In this document: positions 61,362 through 64,000 of the stretch, piece by piece
Layout of the letters: every line of letters starts with the position of its first letter
Position numbering within the stretch: the first letter of the stretch is position 1
Origin: Bacteroidetes bacterium MedPE-SWsnd-G2
Lineage (GTDB): Bacteria > Bacteroidota > Bacteroidia > Flavobacteriales > Flavobacteriaceae
Reading direction: 5' to 3'
Assembly: GCA_001874335.1 (NCBI GenBank)
Contig: MPDE01000002.1
Span: 124,001-188,000 of the forward strand
DNA length: 64,000 nt
Made by a program: the position numbers and the translations under genes
Notes under the pieces: generated by a model
What the model saw: the letters and a program-made list of their open reading frames with translations, nothing else
The model's database searches: none
Told to the model about the DNA's origin: nothing

Positions 61362-64000
61362 TTGAAGACAACCTATTTATCCCTTTTACTCTTTGTAATT
61401 GTGACCGTTGGATATGCACAAAACCGAATAGAAGTTAGTGCAAACTTTGATGTTCCCAATAAGAAATTGAGTGTTGAGCAAACTATTCGTTACCAAAATA
61501 CAAGTAACGATACCTTGCATGACATTTATTTACACGATTGGATTAATAGTTATTCTTCCAAGAAAACACCTTTAGCTATTAGATTTGCAGAAGAATTTAA
61601 TTCGAAAATTCACCTTGCAAAGAAAGATGAACGCGGATTTACAAATTTAGCTTCTATTTCTACACTTGAGAATTCCCCATTAAAATTTACACGATTAGAA
61701 GAACAGGTTGATGTTATAAAAGTCACTTTATCAAAACCTCTTTTACCAAATGAGAATTATAACATCAAATTATCGTATAACTTGATATTACCTTCGGATA
61801 GGTTCACGGGTTACGGCATTAGTAATTCTGATGAAATCAAGTTAAAATACTGGTATATACTGCCAGCGGTGTATGATGGCGAATGGCAGTACTACAGCAA
61901 TAAGAATTTAGACGATTTATACATCCCTAATTCCGAAATAAAGTTAGAGTTAGAATACCCTCGATATTACGCTTTAATTTCTGAATTAAATACGTCTAAA
62001 ATTGAAAATAAAAACACAACTCAAAAGGTAATTTTAGAAGGCAATAATAGAATAAACACCTTTTTATTATTAACAAAGGAGCCAAAATATTCATATATAC
62101 TAACAAATGAATATACTGTAATCACTGACTTGGAGGGTAAAAACTTATCTGAAACTCAAAAAACAATTATTTGTGATAAGGTCAATTCGTTCCTTACCAA
62201 AAACTTAGGAAGATACCCTCACGAGAACTTTTTGATTTCAGAATTAGAATATAATAAAGACCCGCTTTATGGTTTAAATCAATTGCCCGATTTTATTAGA
62301 CCTTATCCAGATAACTTTCAGTATGAATTGAAACTAATTAAGACGGCATTGCGCGTGTATTTAGACAATACTGTATTTGTGAACCCACGAAAAGATTATT
62401 GGCTTAAGGAAGGCTTACAAACGTATTTTTTGATTAGATATATTGAAGAAAACTATCCTGACATGAAGCTTCTTGGAGGGTTAGCAGATATTTGGGGAAT
62501 TAGATCCTTCCACGCCGCAGATTTGTTTTTTAATGATCAATACAATTTGTTTTTTATGCAAATGGCTCGAACTAATAGAGATCAAGCCTTAACATTGCCT
62601 AAAGATTCGTTATTAAAATTTAACTCTAACATAGCCAATAAATACAAAGCTGGTATTGGTCTTTTATATTTAGATGATTTTGTAGGAGATGAAGTTATCC
62701 ATTCGAGTATTACAAGCTTTTTAAACAACGCTCCTAATCAACCTAAATCCTCAAAAGTATTTGAAGATTTTGTACGCCAAAACACGACTAAGGATGTAGA
62801 TTGGTTTTTTGGCACCTATTTGAATACAAGAGATCGAATTGATTTTAAATTCAAAAATGTAAAACGCACAAAAGATTCTGTTACTTTCAACCTTAAAAAC
62901 AAGAGAAAGAACGATATGCCAATATCCTTATTCTTAATGGATGAAGATTCAATTGTCTCTAAACTTTGGGTTGAAAATGTTAAGGACAAAAAATCTATCA
63001 CTTTACCAAGAAAAGGCGTTTCTAAACTGGTATTAAACTACGATTACAAAGTACCTGAGCTTAATTTACGTAACAATTCCCAATCTATAAAAGGATTAAT
63101 GATCAACAGTAAACCATGGCAGGTAAAACTGATAAAAGATTTAGAAGACCCTTTATTCAATCAGCTTTTTATAATGCCTATTATTGAATACCGTAACATT
63201 TATGACGGATTAACACTAGGGTTAAAACTCTACAATAAAACCGTTTTGCGTAAACCTTTAAGTTACAGAATAGCACCTCAATACTCCATAAACTCTAAAA
63301 CCATTACAGGTTCTGGTTTGTTTAAATACATGAAAGAAATTCAAGGTAAAGACTTATATAACGTATCCTATGGAATTAGTGGTGGGTATTCGTCTTTTGC
63401 TGAAGATGCGTTTGTAACTCGAATTTCTCCTTCAATTGTATTGCGGTTTAGAGATAATGATAATTTTAGATCTAACAAAAGAAGTAAACTTACATTTAGA
63501 TATTTAGATATTAGCAGAACCCAAGAAGATGATCACATCGAGCTTACTGAAGATCCAGATTATGGGGTATTCAATATTAGGTTTAGTAAATCAAATGCAG
63601 GTTTAATAAAGTTCAATCATTTCAACACCGATTTCCAACTCTCCAAAGACTTCGGAAAATTGGCTGTTATGTATGAATACAGAAAACTCACTGAAAACAA
63701 CAGACAATTTAACCTGAGATTTTTTGCAGGTACATTTTTATATAATAACACCGACTCCACATCAGACTATTTTAGCTTTGCTTTAGATAGGCCATCAGAT
63801 TATCTTTTTGATTACGATTATTTAGGACGATCTGAAGACACAGGGCTTTTTAGTCAACAAATAATAATTGCAGAAGGTGGGTTTAAATCTATGATGCCAA
63901 CTGAGTACGCTAACCAATGGATGACTACTCTTAATGGAAGTGCTTCTATTTGGAAATACGTTGAAGCTTATGGGGATATTGGTTTTATCAAAAACAAAGG
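61362..64000 (+). CDS. M1-peptidase-like surface protein without HExxH, cut by window edge
   Basis: The frame is open from TTG 61362 to the right edge (about 879 codons) with no stop, so the C-terminus is missing. A stop at 61347 and no nearby ATG leave TTG 61362 as the start, and it gives a clean signal peptide (LSLLLFVIVTVGYAQ). The N-terminal beta region and the following helical domain resemble M1 gluzincin aminopeptidases. The usual HExxH is absent where it should occur (ALRVYLDNTVF), and only the WLKEGLQTYF segment, with its Glu, remains near residue 346. From about residue 600 the sequence is strand-rich and barrel-like. It is probably a non-catalytic outer-membrane or surface protein, and related forms occur across Flavobacteriaceae. 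Confidence 0.7.
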   Translation, partial: MKTTYLSLLLFVIVTVGYAQNRIEVSANFDVPNKKLSVEQTIRYQNTSNDTLHDIYLHDWINSYSSKKTPLAIRFAEEFNSKIHLAKKDERGFTNLASISTLENSPLKFTRLEEQVDVIKVTLSKPLLPNENYNIKLSYNLILPSDRFTGYGISNSDEIKLKYWYILPAVYDGEWQYYSNKNLDDLYIPNSEIKLELEYPRYYALISELNTSKIENKNTTQKVILEGNNRINTFLLLTKEPKYSYILTNEYTVITDLEGKNLSETQKTIICDKVNSFLTKNLGRYPHENFLISELEYNKDPLYGLNQLPDFIRPYPDNFQYELKLIKTALRVYLDNTVFVNPRKDYWLKEGLQTYFLIRYIEENYPDMKLLGGLADIWGIRSFHAADLFFNDQYNLFFMQMARTNRDQALTLPKDSLLKFNSNIANKYKAGIGLLYLDDFVGDEVIHSSITSFLNNAPNQPKSSKVFEDFVRQNTTKDVDWFFGTYLNTRDRIDFKFKNVKRTKDSVTFNLKNKRKNDMPISLFLMDEDSIVSKLWVENVKDKKSITLPRKGVSKLVLNYDYKVPELNLRNNSQSIKGLMINSKPWQVKLIKDLEDPLFNQLFIMPIIEYRNIYDGLTLGLKLYNKTVLRKPLSYRIAPQYSINSKTITGSGLFKYMKEIQGKDLYNVSYGISGGYSSFAEDAFVTRISPSIVLRFRDNDNFRSNKRSKLTFRYLDISRTQEDDHIELTEDPDYGVFNIRFSKSNAGLIKFNHFNTDFQLSKDFGKLAVMYEYRKLTENNRQFNLRFFAGTFLYNNTDSTSDYFSFALDRPSDYLFDYDYLGRSEDTGLFSQQIIIAEGGFKSMMPTEYANQWMTTLNGSASIWKYVEAYGDIGFIKNK

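Noticed and set aside
1-64000. tRNA, rRNA, CRISPR array, insertion sequence, integrase or phage genes
   Set aside because: I looked for cloverleaf-like segments, regularly spaced repeats and transposase or integrase motifs in the gene gaps and proteins and saw none. A covariance-model or repeat-finder run would be needed to exclude small RNAs.

Overview
The window comes from a member of the Bacteroidota, most likely a marine Flavobacteriaceae. The DNA is AT-rich. Start sites lack Shine-Dalgarno sequences, and several genes appear to start at TTG. Promoters show the Bacteroidota -7 box TAnnTTTG. Families typical of the group are present: a GLPGLI protein, a LruC-domain lipoprotein, TonB-dependent receptors, TlpA lipoproteins with an N-terminal DUF4369-like domain, and lipoprotein signals ending in a single Cys.

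Bases 1-22758 are an accessory and housekeeping mixture with visible gene decay. They hold a SatD/DUF3307 pair, a VOC protein, an atypical SDR, an M23 peptidase, a UDG-family protein, an amidohydrolase fused to an NTF2-like domain, a di-heme peroxidase next to a sulfatase, a GLPGLI protein, a YiiX-like hydrolase, a TetR-like/AarF pair, a metallophosphatase, and a TonB receptor with a lipoprotein partner. At least three genes are broken: a TlpA-type lipoprotein, a GNAT acetyltransferase and a flavin reductase.

Bases 22759-42761, all on the minus strand, form a Wzx/Wzy-type exopolysaccharide locus. From its upstream end it contains a STAS protein, UDP-glucose dehydrogenase, UDP-glucuronate decarboxylase, a response regulator, a receiver-fused priming sugar transferase, a half-length TolC-like protein, a Wzc-like protein with a degenerate kinase domain, a flippase and a polymerase. 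It continues with a phosphoribosyltransferase-HAD fusion, four or five glycosyltransferases, an acetyltransferase, a LruC lipoprotein and a second STAS protein.

Immediately upstream (43102-46807) is an operon for a nitric-oxide-type phosphorelay: response regulator, H-NOX heme sensor, PAS-GAF histidine kinase, HPt and a LytTR response regulator. The most interesting observation joins the two regions. A bipartite direct repeat (CCATTCAWCTAYAC, then a CATCGAAA-like box, 21-22 bp period) occurs four times. It lies upstream of the H-NOX operon, the STAS-ugd operon, wzc and the phosphoribosyltransferase gene. In three of the four, exactly 28 bp separate it from a perfect TAnnTTTG box. The 21-22 bp period and the resemblance to AlgR boxes suggest the operator of the LytTR regulator. 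I therefore infer a regulon in which an H-NOX phosphorelay controls exopolysaccharide synthesis and itself.

Bases 47007-64000 are mostly conserved housekeeping genes: mnmE, a TlpA-family lipoprotein, rhomboid protease, LpxL-like acyltransferase, class V aminotransferase, phosphoglucosamine mutase, ACP-phosphodiesterase-like protein, gamma-glutamyltransferase, uvrA and a LOG-family protein. A large M1-peptidase-like surface protein without the HExxH motif runs off the right edge. No rRNA, tRNA, CRISPR array, insertion sequence or phage was recognised.
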